In this document: positions 9,784-18,610 of the stretch, in pieces
How positions within the stretch are numbered: the stretch's first letter is position 1
Layout: each line of letters opens with the position of its first letter
Assembly (NCBI GenBank): GCA_018433835.1
Contig: JAHDQM010000052.1
Coordinates: 1 to 64,000 of the forward strand
Direction: 5' to 3'
DNA from: Methanoculleus sp.
GTDB taxonomy: Archaea; Halobacteriota; Methanomicrobia; Methanomicrobiales; Methanoculleaceae
Length of the DNA: 64,000 nucleotides
The notes under the pieces: model-generated
What the model saw: the letters and a program-made list of their open reading frames with translations, nothing else
Told to the model about the DNA's origin: nothing
The model's database searches: none
Made by a program: the position numbers and the translations under genes

Positions 9784-11474
9784 ACCCACTCCCTTTTCCT
9801 CAGATCCGGTTCTGCAACCCGGTTTCGTTCCGGCAACCGCTGCAGCCTCTCGTAGTATTTGGCCGCCTCGGCGGGGCGGTCGAGATAAAAGAGCGCCATC
9901 GCTTTTCCTTTGAGTGCTTCGGCGTCGTCGGGGTTGACGGCGAGCGCCCGGTCATAGCAGTCGAGGGCCTCCTCGCAGCGTTTTAGGATCACGAGAGCGT
10001 TCCCCTTCGTGCTCCAGACCCCGGCTTTCCCGGGGTCGATCTCGAGCGCGTGGGTGTAGCAGGTGACGGCCTCGCCGTACCGCCCGAGGATAAAGAGCGC
10101 AAGGCCTTTGTTGCACCAGGCATCTGCGTTCTCCGGGTGGGCCCGGAGCTCCTGGTCGTAGCAGACGAGCGCCTTGTCGTAATGCGAGAGAACGGAGAGG
10201 ACGCTCGCTTTGTTGTTCCAGACCTGGCGGTTCTCCGGGTCGATCTCAAGCGCCCGCTCGTAGCAGACGAGCGCCTCTTCGTAGCGTTCGAGGTGGTAGA
10301 GTGCGTTACCGTAGTTGTTCCAGGCGACAACGTTCTCGGGGGTAGCGTGGACCACGGCCTGGTAGCAGGGGACCGCCGCCGCGTAGTTCCGGACGGCGTA
10401 GTAACTCTCGCCCCGGTAGTAGCCTGCGTCCGTGTGGTCGGGCCGGATCCTGAGCGCCTGGTCGAAACACTCTATCGCCTCCCCGTAACGCTTCATGGCA
10501 AAAAAGAGAAGGCCTTTCTGGTGCCAGATATCCGCATCGACAGCGTTTTCCCTGAGCGCCCGGTCAAAGCAGGCGAGCGAGAGGTCGTAGCGCTTCAGCT
10601 TCTTCAGCACTATGGCCTTCTGGAACCAGATCCCGGGATGCTCGGGGCTGATCCGGAACGCCCGGTCATAGCAGTCGAGCGCCTCCTCGTGGCGTTCCAG
10701 GTTCTGCAGTGCCCGGCCCCGGTTGTACCAGGCATTGGCGTCGTCGGGACGGAGGGCGAGCGCCCGGTCGAAGCAGGCGACGGCCTCGTCATGGCGCTGA
10801 AGCGCCGAAAGCGTGCATCCACGGGTGTACCAGGTGTCGGCGTGGTTCGGGTTGATGGCGACGGCCCGGTCATAGGAGGCGAGCGCGTCCTCGTAGCGGG
10901 AGAGGAGGATCTGGATCGTTCCCCTGGCGTACCAGGCGTTCGCGTTCTCGGGATCGAGCGCGATGACCCGGTTGTAGCAGTCTATTGCCGCGTCGTACCG
11001 GCGCTCGGCGGCAAGTGCCGTTCCGCGGGCGAGCCAGGCACCGATCCTGCCCGGCTCAAGCGTGACGACCCGGTCGTAGCAGGCAATCGCGTCGGGGTTT
11101 CGCCCGATCTTTCGGAAGGCGTGGCCCCGGATGAGCCAGGCGTTCGCGGAGTCCGGCGTGAGTTTCACTGCCTGGCCGCAGGAGCCGGCCGCCTCCCGGT
11201 ACTCCCCGAGGTCGTACAGCACCTGTCCCCGGGCATGCCAGGAGCAGGCAGAGGTCGGATCGATCCTGATGGCCTGGTCGAGACACTCGGCCGCCTCGCG
11301 GTGGCGCCGGACGGCAGTGAGGGCGAGTCCCTTGTGGTACCAGGTGTCGGCGGCGTTGGCGTTCAGGGTGATCGCCTGGTCGTAGCACTCGATAGCCCGG
11401 TCGTACTGCCCTTGCTCGGCGTATGTCCGTCCCTTTCTGCACCAGGCTTCGGCGCTCTTCCAGGGGAGTTCCAT
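9780..11474 (-). CDS. Protein of sixteen tandem TPR repeats
   Basis: The 564-residue product consists almost entirely of sixteen 34-residue tetratricopeptide repeats of the pattern A-x-W-x-x-(K/R)G...ALxxL-x-R-Y-x-EAL-x-CYDRALxIxPxx, beginning at about residue 8. No signal peptide or catalytic domain is seen, so it is a soluble scaffold for protein interactions. The ATG at 11474 starts at MELPWKSAEAW; the longer frame upstream lacks TPR character and overlaps the radC region. The repeated CYDRAL core makes the DNA internally repetitive. Partners are unknown. Confidence 0.88.
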   Translation of the reverse strand: MELPWKSAEAWCRKGRTYAEQGQYDRAIECYDQAITLNANAADTWYHKGLALTAVRRHREAAECLDQAIRIDPTSACSWHARGQVLYDLGEYREAAGSCGQAVKLTPDSANAWLIRGHAFRKIGRNPDAIACYDRVVTLEPGRIGAWLARGTALAAERRYDAAIDCYNRVIALDPENANAWYARGTIQILLSRYEDALASYDRAVAINPNHADTWYTRGCTLSALQRHDEAVACFDRALALRPDDANAWYNRGRALQNLERHEEALDCYDRAFRISPEHPGIWFQKAIVLKKLKRYDLSLACFDRALRENAVDADIWHQKGLLFFAMKRYGEAIECFDQALRIRPDHTDAGYYRGESYYAVRNYAAAVPCYQAVVHATPENVVAWNNYGNALYHLERYEEALVCYERALEIDPENRQVWNNKASVLSVLSHYDKALVCYDQELRAHPENADAWCNKGLALFILGRYGEAVTCYTHALEIDPGKAGVWSTKGNALVILKRCEEALDCYDRALAVNPDDAEALKGKAMALFYLDRPAEAAKYYERLQRLPERNRVAEPDLRKREWV

Positions 11475-11667
11475 TTTGTGAGTGATAGCGGTCCTCGGGC
11501 AAAAAGGGTTTCGATTACGTCCCGGGAAATTCCTCCGGCCGGGAGAAAAACCCCTCCCTGCAACTTTTTCTTTTGTGAGCCGGATCCGTCCGGTGCTCCG
11601 GATCGATTGGCAACGTATACATGCTTCGAAATCAAAACCGGGAACCAGGATACCCCGATCGGGCTGG

Positions 11668-12342
11668 ATGAGCATGAAGAAGATGCGCGATACCCCGAAC
11701 CGCGATCGCCCGCGCGAGAAACTGGCAGCACGGGGACCGCAGGCGCTCACCGATGCCGAACTGATTGCTCTCCTCCTCGGGCGGGGCACAAAGGGGCGGG
11801 ACGTCCGGGAGGTCGCCGGCGACGTCGAACGCTACCTGAAGAATGCCGAAGACGGCCCGTCATACGGCGACCTCCTTGAGATAGAAGGTATCGGCTCGGC
11901 GAAAGCCTGCGAGATCATGGCCTGCTTCGAACTCGGGCGGCGGTATCTCGGGGACGACGGCGTCTCGGGGCACCGGATCGCCTGTCCCGAGGACGTGCTC
12001 CCGCTCGTTGCGGAGTGGCGGGACAGGAAGCAGGAGTATTTCCTCTGCATAACACTCAACGGTGCCGGCGAGGTGATCGAGCGCCGGACCGTCACCGTCG
12101 GGATCCTGAACCAGAGCCTCGTCCACCCCCGGGAAGTCTTCGCCGAGGCGATCACCGACCGCGCAGCCTCGGTCATCCTGGTCCACAACCACCCTTCAGG
12201 CACGCTCGCGCCCTCCACCCAGGATATCGGCATCACCCGGCAACTCGTCGAGGCCGGGTCGATTCTCGGCATCCGGGTGCTCGACCACATCATCGTCACG
12301 AAGAAGGGCTACGCGAGCTTAAAGGACCTCGGGCATCTTTGA
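11668..12342 (+). CDS. radC: RadC family JAMM-domain protein
   Basis: RadC-like proteins join a UPF0758 helix-hairpin-helix N-terminal part (DRPREKLAARGPQALTDAELIALLL and EIEGIGSAKA) to a JAMM/MPN metalloprotease-like domain. The metal motif is seen as a glutamate in HPREVFAEA and HNHPSGTLAPSTQD. The role is unclear despite the historical name for repair. The start is uncertain: ATGs at 11668, 11674 and 11683 are in frame. The gene is divergent from the TPR gene, and their promoters must overlap. The product of about 224 residues is full length. Confidence 0.88.
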   Translation: MSMKKMRDTPNRDRPREKLAARGPQALTDAELIALLLGRGTKGRDVREVAGDVERYLKNAEDGPSYGDLLEIEGIGSAKACEIMACFELGRRYLGDDGVSGHRIACPEDVLPLVAEWRDRKQEYFLCITLNGAGEVIERRTVTVGILNQSLVHPREVFAEAITDRAASVILVHNHPSGTLAPSTQDIGITRQLVEAGSILGIRVLDHIIVTKKGYASLKDLGHL

Positions 12343-12666
12343 CCCCGGGGAGTTGTATGAACGCTCATTTCCGGGACCAGTGGATCGGAAACGGTATATT
12401 TTTCTAACACCATGTTAGATATAGATAACATCTGAAGCGATGAAAACGCGGTACGGATTGCGGCGGGAGCGGTTCCCGGCGCGGTGTTCCTTGCGGCTGT
12501 CGTGCGACACCGGAGGTACCGTGGCGGGCCGCCCATCTCCCCCTGTTCGGGTTAAATACGTCCGGAGAATCCCGGAAATCCGATAGATACCCTGACATTC
12601 GCCGCCGTGATCCTGAAAAAAGTTTATCCCTTGCAATCGGCCAAGAGTATACGAGGCGTACTTACC
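12343..12666. other. Gene-free region with overlapping palindromes and a TATA element
   Basis: No gene is supported. CTAACA-CCA-TGTTAG (12404-12418) is a perfect inverted repeat and overlaps a second one, ATGTTA-N8-TAACAT (12412-12431); this arrangement resembles an operator, although the nearest start downstream is about 235 bases away. AAAAAAGTTTATCCC near 12617 looks like the BRE/TATA element of the Yip1 gene. Confidence 0.45.
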
Positions 12667-13323
12667 ATGGATACTGGATTTCTCCGGGTATTGTTCAATC
12701 CCGGGCGTTTCTTTGAAGCGCGTATGCAGGACGAGCCGAGCCTGAAGGTACCGGCGCTGATCGCGCTCGTCGTCGGGCTGATCGGTGCGGTCTCGGCCGC
12801 ACTGACGGCGAACCTGATTGTCGGGATACTTCCCGCGGAGGCGCAGGCCTTCGGTGTGCTCATGGTGGGGTTCTCCGTGGTCGGTGGTGTTATCGGCGGG
12901 TTCCTGGGATGGATCGTCTACGGCTTCGTCTTCTACCTCGTCTCGATGGTCTTCAAGGGCCAGGGAGACCTCAAGCGGACACTGGAGTTCACGGGCTACG
13001 GGTTCCTGCCCCAGGTATTCGGGGGTATTATCGGGGCTGTCCTCTCCTATCAGCTCCTTTCGGGACTGACGATTCCAACCGCAACGGCCCCCGAGGAGAT
13101 CCAGGCAGTGACGGAGAACCTTACGAGCGTCCTGGTGACCGATCCCCTCGCGCAGGTTGCCGGGCTCGTGAGCACCCTCTTCCTGATCTGGAGCGCGAAC
13201 ATATGGATCTTCGGCATGAAATACGCACGGAACCTCTCCACGCGGGATGCGGCCCTCACCGTCGGGATACCCGTGGGTCTCTTCATCCTCTATACCCTCA
13301 TCACACTTGCCGGATGGCTGTAA
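12667..13323 (+). CDS. Yip1-domain membrane protein
   Basis: The 218-residue product begins with a short cytosolic part containing LFNPGRFFEAR, typical of archaeal and bacterial Yip1-like proteins, followed by about five membrane segments. The ATG at 12667 is chosen because the family match starts at MDTGFLRVLFNP. It is followed after one base by an exported-domain gene and then by MacB-type ABC transporter genes, a common archaeal grouping suggesting that the four gene products work together in the membrane. The biochemical role is unknown. Confidence 0.8.
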   Translation: MDTGFLRVLFNPGRFFEARMQDEPSLKVPALIALVVGLIGAVSAALTANLIVGILPAEAQAFGVLMVGFSVVGGVIGGFLGWIVYGFVFYLVSMVFKGQGDLKRTLEFTGYGFLPQVFGGIIGAVLSYQLLSGLTIPTATAPEEIQAVTENLTSVLVTDPLAQVAGLVSTLFLIWSANIWIFGMKYARNLSTRDAALTVGIPVGLFILYTLITLAGWL

Positions 13324-13324
13324 C

Positions 13325-14461
13325 ATGAAACCACTCTACCTTGTTGTCATAACCCTTCTCTGCGCCGTCGCTGCGCTCGCCGGTGCGGCGAGCGCCGCCC
13401 CTGCGGACGTCGCCGTAACCTCTTCCTCGCTGGACCCGCCGGTCCTGATGAAGGGGGATACCGGGACGCTGACGGTGGTGATCCAGAACAATGGTGCCGA
13501 GACCGTGGCGATCCGGAGCGCCCGGCTCTACGGCAGCGGGGTCGTGCCGCTGAGCGACTCCTACGCATCGGTCGGGGAGATCGGGGCCGGGAACAGCAAG
13601 ACGTTCACCTTCACCGTCCGGGCGGACGGGGGGGAGGGGACGTTCTACCCGCAGTTCGTGCTTGACTTCCGCGACGACGGCAGCCTGCGCCACCCGGTCC
13701 CGGTCCAGGTCGAGAACACGGCGCTCAGCGCGTCGGTGGTCGGCAAGCCGGACGCCTTCGCCGCGGGCCGGACGGCCGACATCACCGTCCGGGTGGGCAA
13801 CCCGCGGCCGAACGCCGTCTCCGGGGTCCAGGTCGTCCCGCAGGGGACGAATTTCACCGTTACCCCCTCGATCGCCTTCGTCGGTGGCCTCGCCCCCGAC
13901 GGCTCCGGGACCGTCGTCTTCAACCTGACCCCGGCCGTCGAGACGGACGTCACGTTCCAGGTGGTCTGGCGCAACGGGATCAACACCCACACCGCCGACC
14001 TCGTGCTGCCGGTCGCGTTCGGCGAGGACAAGCGGCAGGCGGACCCCGTCATCACCAACGTCGAGGTCACGCCCGAGCCCGGCGGCTACCGGATCGTGGG
14101 CGACGTCATGAACGCGGGCCTCGAGTCCGCGCGGTCGGTGCTCGTCACCCCCGGCGCGCCCGCGACGCCCACCGACCCGTTCCGGGTCTACGTCGTCGGG
14201 ACCCTTGATCCCGACGACATCTCCTCGTTCGAGGTGACGTTTAAGGCCGACGTCGGCACGACCGAGATCCCGCTCGTCGTCGAGTACCGGGACGACGACG
14301 GGAACCGCTACACGGTAACACGGCCGGTCGATCTCGGCGGCACGACGGCGGCGCCCCTCGACGAGCGGGAGGGCGAGTTCCCGGTCGCCGGGATCGTCGT
14401 CGTGGTGCTGGTCGCGCTCGGGATCGCCGGAGCTATCTACTACTCCTGGAGACGGACGTAA
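13325..14461 (+). CDS. Secreted, membrane-anchored beta-sandwich protein (COG1361-like)
   Basis: A signal peptide (LYLVVITLLCAVAALAGAASA) leads into about 330 residues with two or three immunoglobulin-like repeats of the S-layer-associated COG1361 kind (DTGTLTVVIQNNGAETV, RTADITVRVGNPRPNAV), then one C-terminal membrane helix and a basic tail (YYSWRRT). The bulk therefore faces outside. It lies between the Yip1 gene and the ABC ATPase with minimal spacing, so it may be the extracytoplasmic partner of the MacB-like transporter, by position like the periplasmic adaptor in bacteria. No enzymatic site is seen. Confidence 0.82.
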   Translation: MKPLYLVVITLLCAVAALAGAASAAPADVAVTSSSLDPPVLMKGDTGTLTVVIQNNGAETVAIRSARLYGSGVVPLSDSYASVGEIGAGNSKTFTFTVRADGGEGTFYPQFVLDFRDDGSLRHPVPVQVENTALSASVVGKPDAFAAGRTADITVRVGNPRPNAVSGVQVVPQGTNFTVTPSIAFVGGLAPDGSGTVVFNLTPAVETDVTFQVVWRNGINTHTADLVLPVAFGEDKRQADPVITNVEVTPEPGGYRIVGDVMNAGLESARSVLVTPGAPATPTDPFRVYVVGTLDPDDISSFEVTFKADVGTTEIPLVVEYRDDDGNRYTVTRPVDLGGTTAAPLDEREGEFPVAGIVVVVLVALGIAGAIYYSWRRT

Positions 14462-14466
14462 CGACG

Positions 14467-15138
14467 ATGCCGGTCATCAGTTTCGAGCACGTGAGCAAAG
14501 TCTACCCCCTCCCGGCAGGGGACGTCGTGGCGCTCGACGGGGTCGATATCGCCATCGAGCAGGGCGAGTTCGTCCTGGTGATGGGCCCCTCGGGGTCGGG
14601 GAAGTCGACGCTCTTAAACATCATGGGCTCGCTTGATGTCCCGACCTCCGGAGAGGTCACCATCGCCGGCAACCGGATCGGCGGGATGGACGACGATGAC
14701 CTGACCCTGCTGCGGCGGGACCACATCGGGTTCGTCTTCCAGCAGTTCAACCTGATCCCGCTCCTCTCGGTGGTCGAGAACGTCGAGTACCCCCTCATCC
14801 TGAAAGGCCGGCAGAACGGGGCCCGCGAGCGGGCACAGGAGGTCCTCGAAGCGGTCGGGATCGCGGCGTCGCACTTCACCCACACGCCGGGCGAGCTCTC
14901 CGGCGGGCAGCAGCAGCGGGTCGCCATCGCCCGGGCGCTCGTCAACGACCCCGACTTCCTCCTCTGCGACGAGCCGACCGGGAACCTGGACTCGAAGACC
15001 GGGACCGCCATCATGGACCTCCTCGACCGGATGAACCGCGAGGAGGGCAAAACCGTCGTCATGGTCACCCACGACCCCCGCATGACCGGGTATGCCGACC
15101 GGACCATCCGCCTCGTCGATGGGAGGGTGGCAGAATGA
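14467..15138 (+). CDS. ABC transporter ATP-binding protein (MacB/LolD type)
   Basis: A 223-residue ATPase of the LolD/MacB subfamily. Walker A is GPSGSGKST (residues 40-48), the Q-loop is FVFQQFNLIP, the signature is ELSGGQQQR, Walker B is FLLCDEPTGNLDS and the H-loop is VTHD. It overlaps the permease gene by 4 bases (ATGA) and follows the secreted partner by 5 bases. Such mechanotransmission transporters extract or export lipids, peptides or proteins; the cargo here is not determined. Confidence 0.93.
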   Translation: MPVISFEHVSKVYPLPAGDVVALDGVDIAIEQGEFVLVMGPSGSGKSTLLNIMGSLDVPTSGEVTIAGNRIGGMDDDDLTLLRRDHIGFVFQQFNLIPLLSVVENVEYPLILKGRQNGARERAQEVLEAVGIAASHFTHTPGELSGGQQQRVAIARALVNDPDFLLCDEPTGNLDSKTGTAIMDLLDRMNREEGKTVVMVTHDPRMTGYADRTIRLVDGRVAE

Positions 15139-16280
15139 CCTTCTTCGACCTCGCCCGCCGGAACGTCAGCCGTCACTGGCTCCGGTCGGTCCTCGCGGTC
15201 ATCGGGATCGTCATCGGGGTGATCGCCATCGCCACCCTCGGCATCATGGGCAACAGCATCAGCCTCATGTTCGGCGACATGGTCACCGACGTCGGCGACA
15301 CCCTCGTCGTCTCCCCGGCGACGGGTGTGGGCGGCGGTAAACTCACCGAACGGCAGGTGGACGATATCACCCGGGCGGTCGGCTCCAATCAGGTCATACC
15401 GTTCGCGAGCACCGCCGATAAGATATCCGTGGGTGAAAAAGAGGGCGGCGCGATGCTATACGCGATACCTGCCGGGGATATCCCCTCCCTCCTCGAGGTG
15501 GAGTCGGGAGCCTACCCGAGGGACACCGGCGCCGGGTGCCTGATCGGGAGCGAGCTTGCCGCGAACAGCAGGGAGAACGGCCTGAAACTCGGCGCCCGGG
15601 TCAGGATCGGCGACGAGACCCTCCGGGTTACGGGCGTGCTCGAGGAACGGGGGATGGGGTTCGACATCAACCCCGACTACGCCATCGTCGTGCCTTACTC
15701 CTGGTACTCGAACCACTACGACGAGGACGAGTACGACCAGGTGATCGTGAAGGTCCGGGACGTCAACGATCTCGACGCGGTCAAGGAGTCGATCGAGCAG
15801 AGGATGAACCGGCGGGAGGACGTCGTAACCATCATGGACACCCGCGGGATCCTTGAAAGCGTCTTTGCGGCCACCGATTCGATCACGGTCTTTTTGATGG
15901 GCATCGGCGCGGTATCGCTCATCGTCGCCGGGGTCTCGATCCTGAACGTGATGCTGATGTCGGTGACCGAGCGGATCAAGGAGATCGGCGTCCTGCGGAG
16001 TATCGGGACCCGCCGGAGCGAGGTGATGCGGATGTTCATCTACGAGGCCCTCTTCCTCGGCCTTGCGGGTGCCCTCATCGGGGGAGCGCTCAGTTTCTGC
16101 GCCGGGTACGTTGTGACGGCGGTCTTCGTCGGGAACCCCGACTACCTCTTCGACCCGACGAGCCTCCTTTACATCGTCTTCGGGATGGCGTTCGGCGTCA
16201 TCACGAGCGTGGCCTCCGGCTTCTACCCGGCCTGGAAGGCGGCGCAGTTGAACCCGATCCAGGCGTTGCGCCACGAGTGA
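15135..16280 (+). CDS. ABC transporter permease (MacB/FtsX type)
   Basis: The 381-residue protein has the MacB layout: an N-terminal membrane helix (SVLAVIGIVIGVIAIATLGIM), a large outside domain of about 220 residues, then three C-terminal membrane helices with the conserved ERIKEIGVLRSIGTRRSEVM coupling segment and the final P(A)WKAAQLNPIQALRHE. It pairs with the ATPase encoded just upstream. Because archaea lack an outer membrane, the probable role is extraction or release of envelope molecules. The gene ends a four-gene operon. Confidence 0.92.
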   Translation: MTFFDLARRNVSRHWLRSVLAVIGIVIGVIAIATLGIMGNSISLMFGDMVTDVGDTLVVSPATGVGGGKLTERQVDDITRAVGSNQVIPFASTADKISVGEKEGGAMLYAIPAGDIPSLLEVESGAYPRDTGAGCLIGSELAANSRENGLKLGARVRIGDETLRVTGVLEERGMGFDINPDYAIVVPYSWYSNHYDEDEYDQVIVKVRDVNDLDAVKESIEQRMNRREDVVTIMDTRGILESVFAATDSITVFLMGIGAVSLIVAGVSILNVMLMSVTERIKEIGVLRSIGTRRSEVMRMFIYEALFLGLAGALIGGALSFCAGYVVTAVFVGNPDYLFDPTSLLYIVFGMAFGVITSVASGFYPAWKAAQLNPIQALRHE

Positions 16281-16285
16281 CGTGG

Positions 16286-16549
16286 CTACTCCGCACACTT
16301 CTTTTTTTGGCGCTCGATCTCGTCGCGAAGCGTGCCGACGATATCGGGGGTTTTCGGGGGCGCACCCGGGAGGAGGGCGAGGTACTCGTGCTCCCCTTCG
16401 ATGACGAGGAGCGCAACCGGGGCCAGGCTGGCCGTGGCGGCTCCCCCCATGCAGATCGTGAACGCCCTGACGATGGGGATGATGCACCGGTCGCCGACCC
16501 TGAGGGCGCCGCCGACGACAAGATCGGTCTCTTCAGGCACCCGGAGCAC
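16286..16549 (-). CDS. Small GerW-like protein
   Basis: An 87-residue product beginning with GTG. The stretch VGDRCIIPIVRAFTICMGGA...APVALLVIEGEHEYLALLP parallels the GERVIIPVAEFGFGFGGG...AVALIIITRD region of the GerW-like protein two genes upstream, so I infer a shortened relative. It overlaps the end of the DUF2953 gene by 17 bases. Function is unknown; the assignment is by alignment by eye only. Confidence 0.55.
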   Translation of the reverse strand: MLRVPEETDLVVGGALRVGDRCIIPIVRAFTICMGGAATASLAPVALLVIEGEHEYLALLPGAPPKTPDIVGTLRDEIERQKKKCAE

Positions 16550-17213
16550 CCCTTCCCGATACCTGGCGGAGCCGCTGCCGCACCTGTTTCTGCAGGAGAG
16601 CCCTCACCACCGGGATGAGGATCAGGAGCGGGCGGCGGATCCGCATCTTAAGCGTGAGGGTGCCTTCGAAGACCTCGCGGTCGAAGACCGGGGTCATCAC
16701 GAAATCGATCGCCTCGGCCGGCCAGAGGGCGTAGCGGACGGCGGTGCAGTAGCCGTAGACGACACCGGTGTCGGCGGGGCTCTTGAGGCCGAGGGTGAAG
16801 TCTCCCCGGAGCGTCTCGAGGCAGAGGGATCGAACGAAAGCGGCAAGGATCCTCTGGAGATGGGGCCAGAGGTCGCCGGCGGCATCGAGGTACTCCCGCA
16901 CCGGTTGGGCCGGTTTTCGCTCTTCCTCCTTTTTCTTCTTTTCTTCCTCCGGCTCTGCTGCCGCTATCTCTCGGAGATCCCGGGTCACGACCGGCCGGCC
17001 GACGAGGAGGATATCGAGCACCTGCACTCCGTCGGCGATCCGGACTCTCGCCCCCACGATGCCCCAGGCTACGGTTGCCGTCGCCCGTGTACTCTCCCGT
17101 CTGCAGTCGGCGACCGTCTCGACGGTCACCGGGACCAGGTACAGGGCAAGCAGGAGAGCGAGGATGATGACGGCGACGACAACGAGGATGGAGAAGAGAA
17201 GGGTCGCGGCCAT
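16533..17213 (-). CDS. DUF2953 membrane-associated protein (YtfI-like)
   Basis: The 226-residue product has an N-terminal membrane helix (residues about 6-27), a charged EEEKKKKEEERK linker, and a C-terminal part with the DUF2953 pattern (LETLRGDFTLGLKSPADTGVVYGY, FVMTPVFDREVFEG). DUF2953 proteins are of unknown function. In Bacillus the homologue ytfI neighbours ytfJ (GerW), the same pairing as here. The ATG at 17213 follows the GerW-like gene by 21 bases. Confidence 0.8.
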   Translation of the reverse strand: MAATLLFSILVVVAVIILALLLALYLVPVTVETVADCRRESTRATATVAWGIVGARVRIADGVQVLDILLVGRPVVTRDLREIAAAEPEEEKKKKEEERKPAQPVREYLDAAGDLWPHLQRILAAFVRSLCLETLRGDFTLGLKSPADTGVVYGYCTAVRYALWPAEAIDFVMTPVFDREVFEGTLTLKMRIRRPLLILIPVVRALLQKQVRQRLRQVSGRGAPGA

Positions 17214-17234
17214 AGAATGGATGAGAAGAGAGCC

Positions 17235-17687
17235 TTATGCCTCTCCTTCACCGCCGACCGGGATCTCGGTTCCTCCCGGTGCCCCGGGCATTTTACCCCT
17301 GCGCTGCTGCATCATCTCGGAGCCCTTTTCGAGCGCCTTCTCTATGTGGGGGCCTACCGTCTCGCCGATCGTCGAGATCACCTCGGCGATCTCGCTCTTC
17401 TTCTTCAGCGACACCACCTGGATACCCTCGGGGCCGGGGAGGTCCCTGGTAATGATGATCAGGGCGACGGCCGATATGCCGCCTCCGCCGCCGGTCCCGG
17501 AGCCGCCGTGCTGGCTGCCTTCCTTAAGTCCTCCCGAACCTTCCCCGCCGCCGAATCCGAACCCGAACTCGGCGACCGGTATGATAACCCGCTCGCCGGC
17601 CTCGATCGGGGCACCGAGGATTGCGCTCGCGCAGAGTGTTCGTGCAAGTTGATCGACGGTTATCTGGAGCATCGATTCGCCAGTCAT
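17235..17687 (-). CDS. GerW/YtfJ family protein
   Basis: About 150 residues resembling the GerW (YtfJ) family: GERVIIPVAEFGFGFGGG, a glycine/serine-rich middle (GSGTGGGGG), then AVALIIITRD...GIQVVSLKKKSEIAEV and an acidic helical tail. In spore formers GerW is needed for a germination step; in methanogens its role is unknown. The first ATG (17687) is used, with 17672 or a GTG at 17699 as alternatives. It heads a three-gene minus-strand unit with DUF2953. Confidence 0.8.
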   Translation of the reverse strand: MTGESMLQITVDQLARTLCASAILGAPIEAGERVIIPVAEFGFGFGGGEGSGGLKEGSQHGGSGTGGGGGISAVALIIITRDLPGPEGIQVVSLKKKSEIAEVISTIGETVGPHIEKALEKGSEMMQQRRGKMPGAPGGTEIPVGGEGEA

Positions 17688-17858
17688 ACTATTCACCACA
17701 GGTATTCCACTCTCCGGCCTCGTATATAATGGTTGGGGTTTTCCTGCGGCCGCAGGATGCCTCTACGGAGGAGGACGGATACCTGCTTACGCCCGCGAGG
17801 CGACCGACCGGCTGACGGAGGATGCTGCTGTCCCGGACTGGAACGGGGGGTGACGCCC

Positions 17859-18443
17859 TCACAGCAGAAGCCGCCCGCCCACGGCCAGTGCGGCGAGAAC
17901 GACGAGGCCGAGCGCGGCAATGAGCACCAGGCGGAAGGAGGGAGCCGTAAACCGGGCGAGGGCGGTCTCGAGTTCCCGCCGGTAGAGGTAGGCGAACAGC
18001 CCGGCGATCAGGAAGAGGAAGAGCCACTCGCTCGGCTGGGCGAGCTCTCGCAGGACCGAGTCCCAGAAGTAGTCTTCGGAGTAGCCGTGCCGGGGGAGAG
18101 GGCCGAGGAGCGGCCAGAACCATTCGACGGGGTGCCGCCACATCGAATCGAAGAACTGGTGGCTTGCCATGCCCGCGGCCACCGCAAGGAGACCGATCCG
18201 GCGCCGGTAACGGTAGAGGAGGAGGCCGGCGGTGAGGATCAGGAAGAGGACGGTGAGACCGTGGAAGTATATTCTGCCGTAGTCTACGGTCCCGGCGAGG
18301 ATGATGTGCCCGAGCGGCTTGTCGATCAGGTCGGGAAGCACGGCGCCCAGCGCGGCGAGCGCGATAACCCGCCTGTCGCCGGCGATCGCCGTGATCACGA
18401 TTCCTATGAGGATACCGACCATGGCATGGGCGAGGAGGTACAT
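17859..18443 (-). CDS. Membrane-bound metal-dependent hydrolase-like protein (YdjM/DUF457 type)
   Basis: The 194-residue polytopic protein starts MYLLAHAMVGILIG and contains LGAVLPDLIDKPLGH, FHGLTVLF and ASHQFFDSMW, the spaced His/Asp residues of the YdjM/DUF457 family of integral membrane metal-dependent hydrolases. Enzyme activity has seldom been shown in this family. The start at 18443 is chosen by the family motif; an upstream in-frame start would add a hydrophilic, unconserved 36 residues. It is divergent from the tryptophan operon. Confidence 0.78.
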   Translation of the reverse strand: MYLLAHAMVGILIGIVITAIAGDRRVIALAALGAVLPDLIDKPLGHIILAGTVDYGRIYFHGLTVLFLILTAGLLLYRYRRRIGLLAVAAGMASHQFFDSMWRHPVEWFWPLLGPLPRHGYSEDYFWDSVLRELAQPSEWLFLFLIAGLFAYLYRRELETALARFTAPSFRLVLIAALGLVVLAALAVGGRLLL

Positions 18444-18567
18444 CGCTATCCAGTGGCAGGGCAACCATATACCATTTTTCCCGGAGACGCACCCGGCCCC
18501 CTCCCGGCCGGGGAGGAGCCGGGATGCCGCGATTGCCCTGTGCGAAGCCATTCTCGGTTGATCAACG

Positions 18568-18600
18568 ATGGTGCATAATGTATATATGTGTTCAAAATCT
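18568..18600 (+). promoter_or_regulatory. Promoter of the tryptophan operon
   Basis: TGTATATATG (about 18580) is a good archaeal TATA element, placed about 27 bases before the trpB2 start. The transcript would therefore have almost no leader. No recognised trp operator was identified. Confidence 0.5.
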
Positions 18601-18610
18601 ACTGTGATGT

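Noticed and set aside
10050..11879. 609-codon plus-strand frame opposite the TPR gene
   Set aside because: Arises from the repeated TPR codons; Val/Gly/Pro/Arg pattern repeats with the TPR period.
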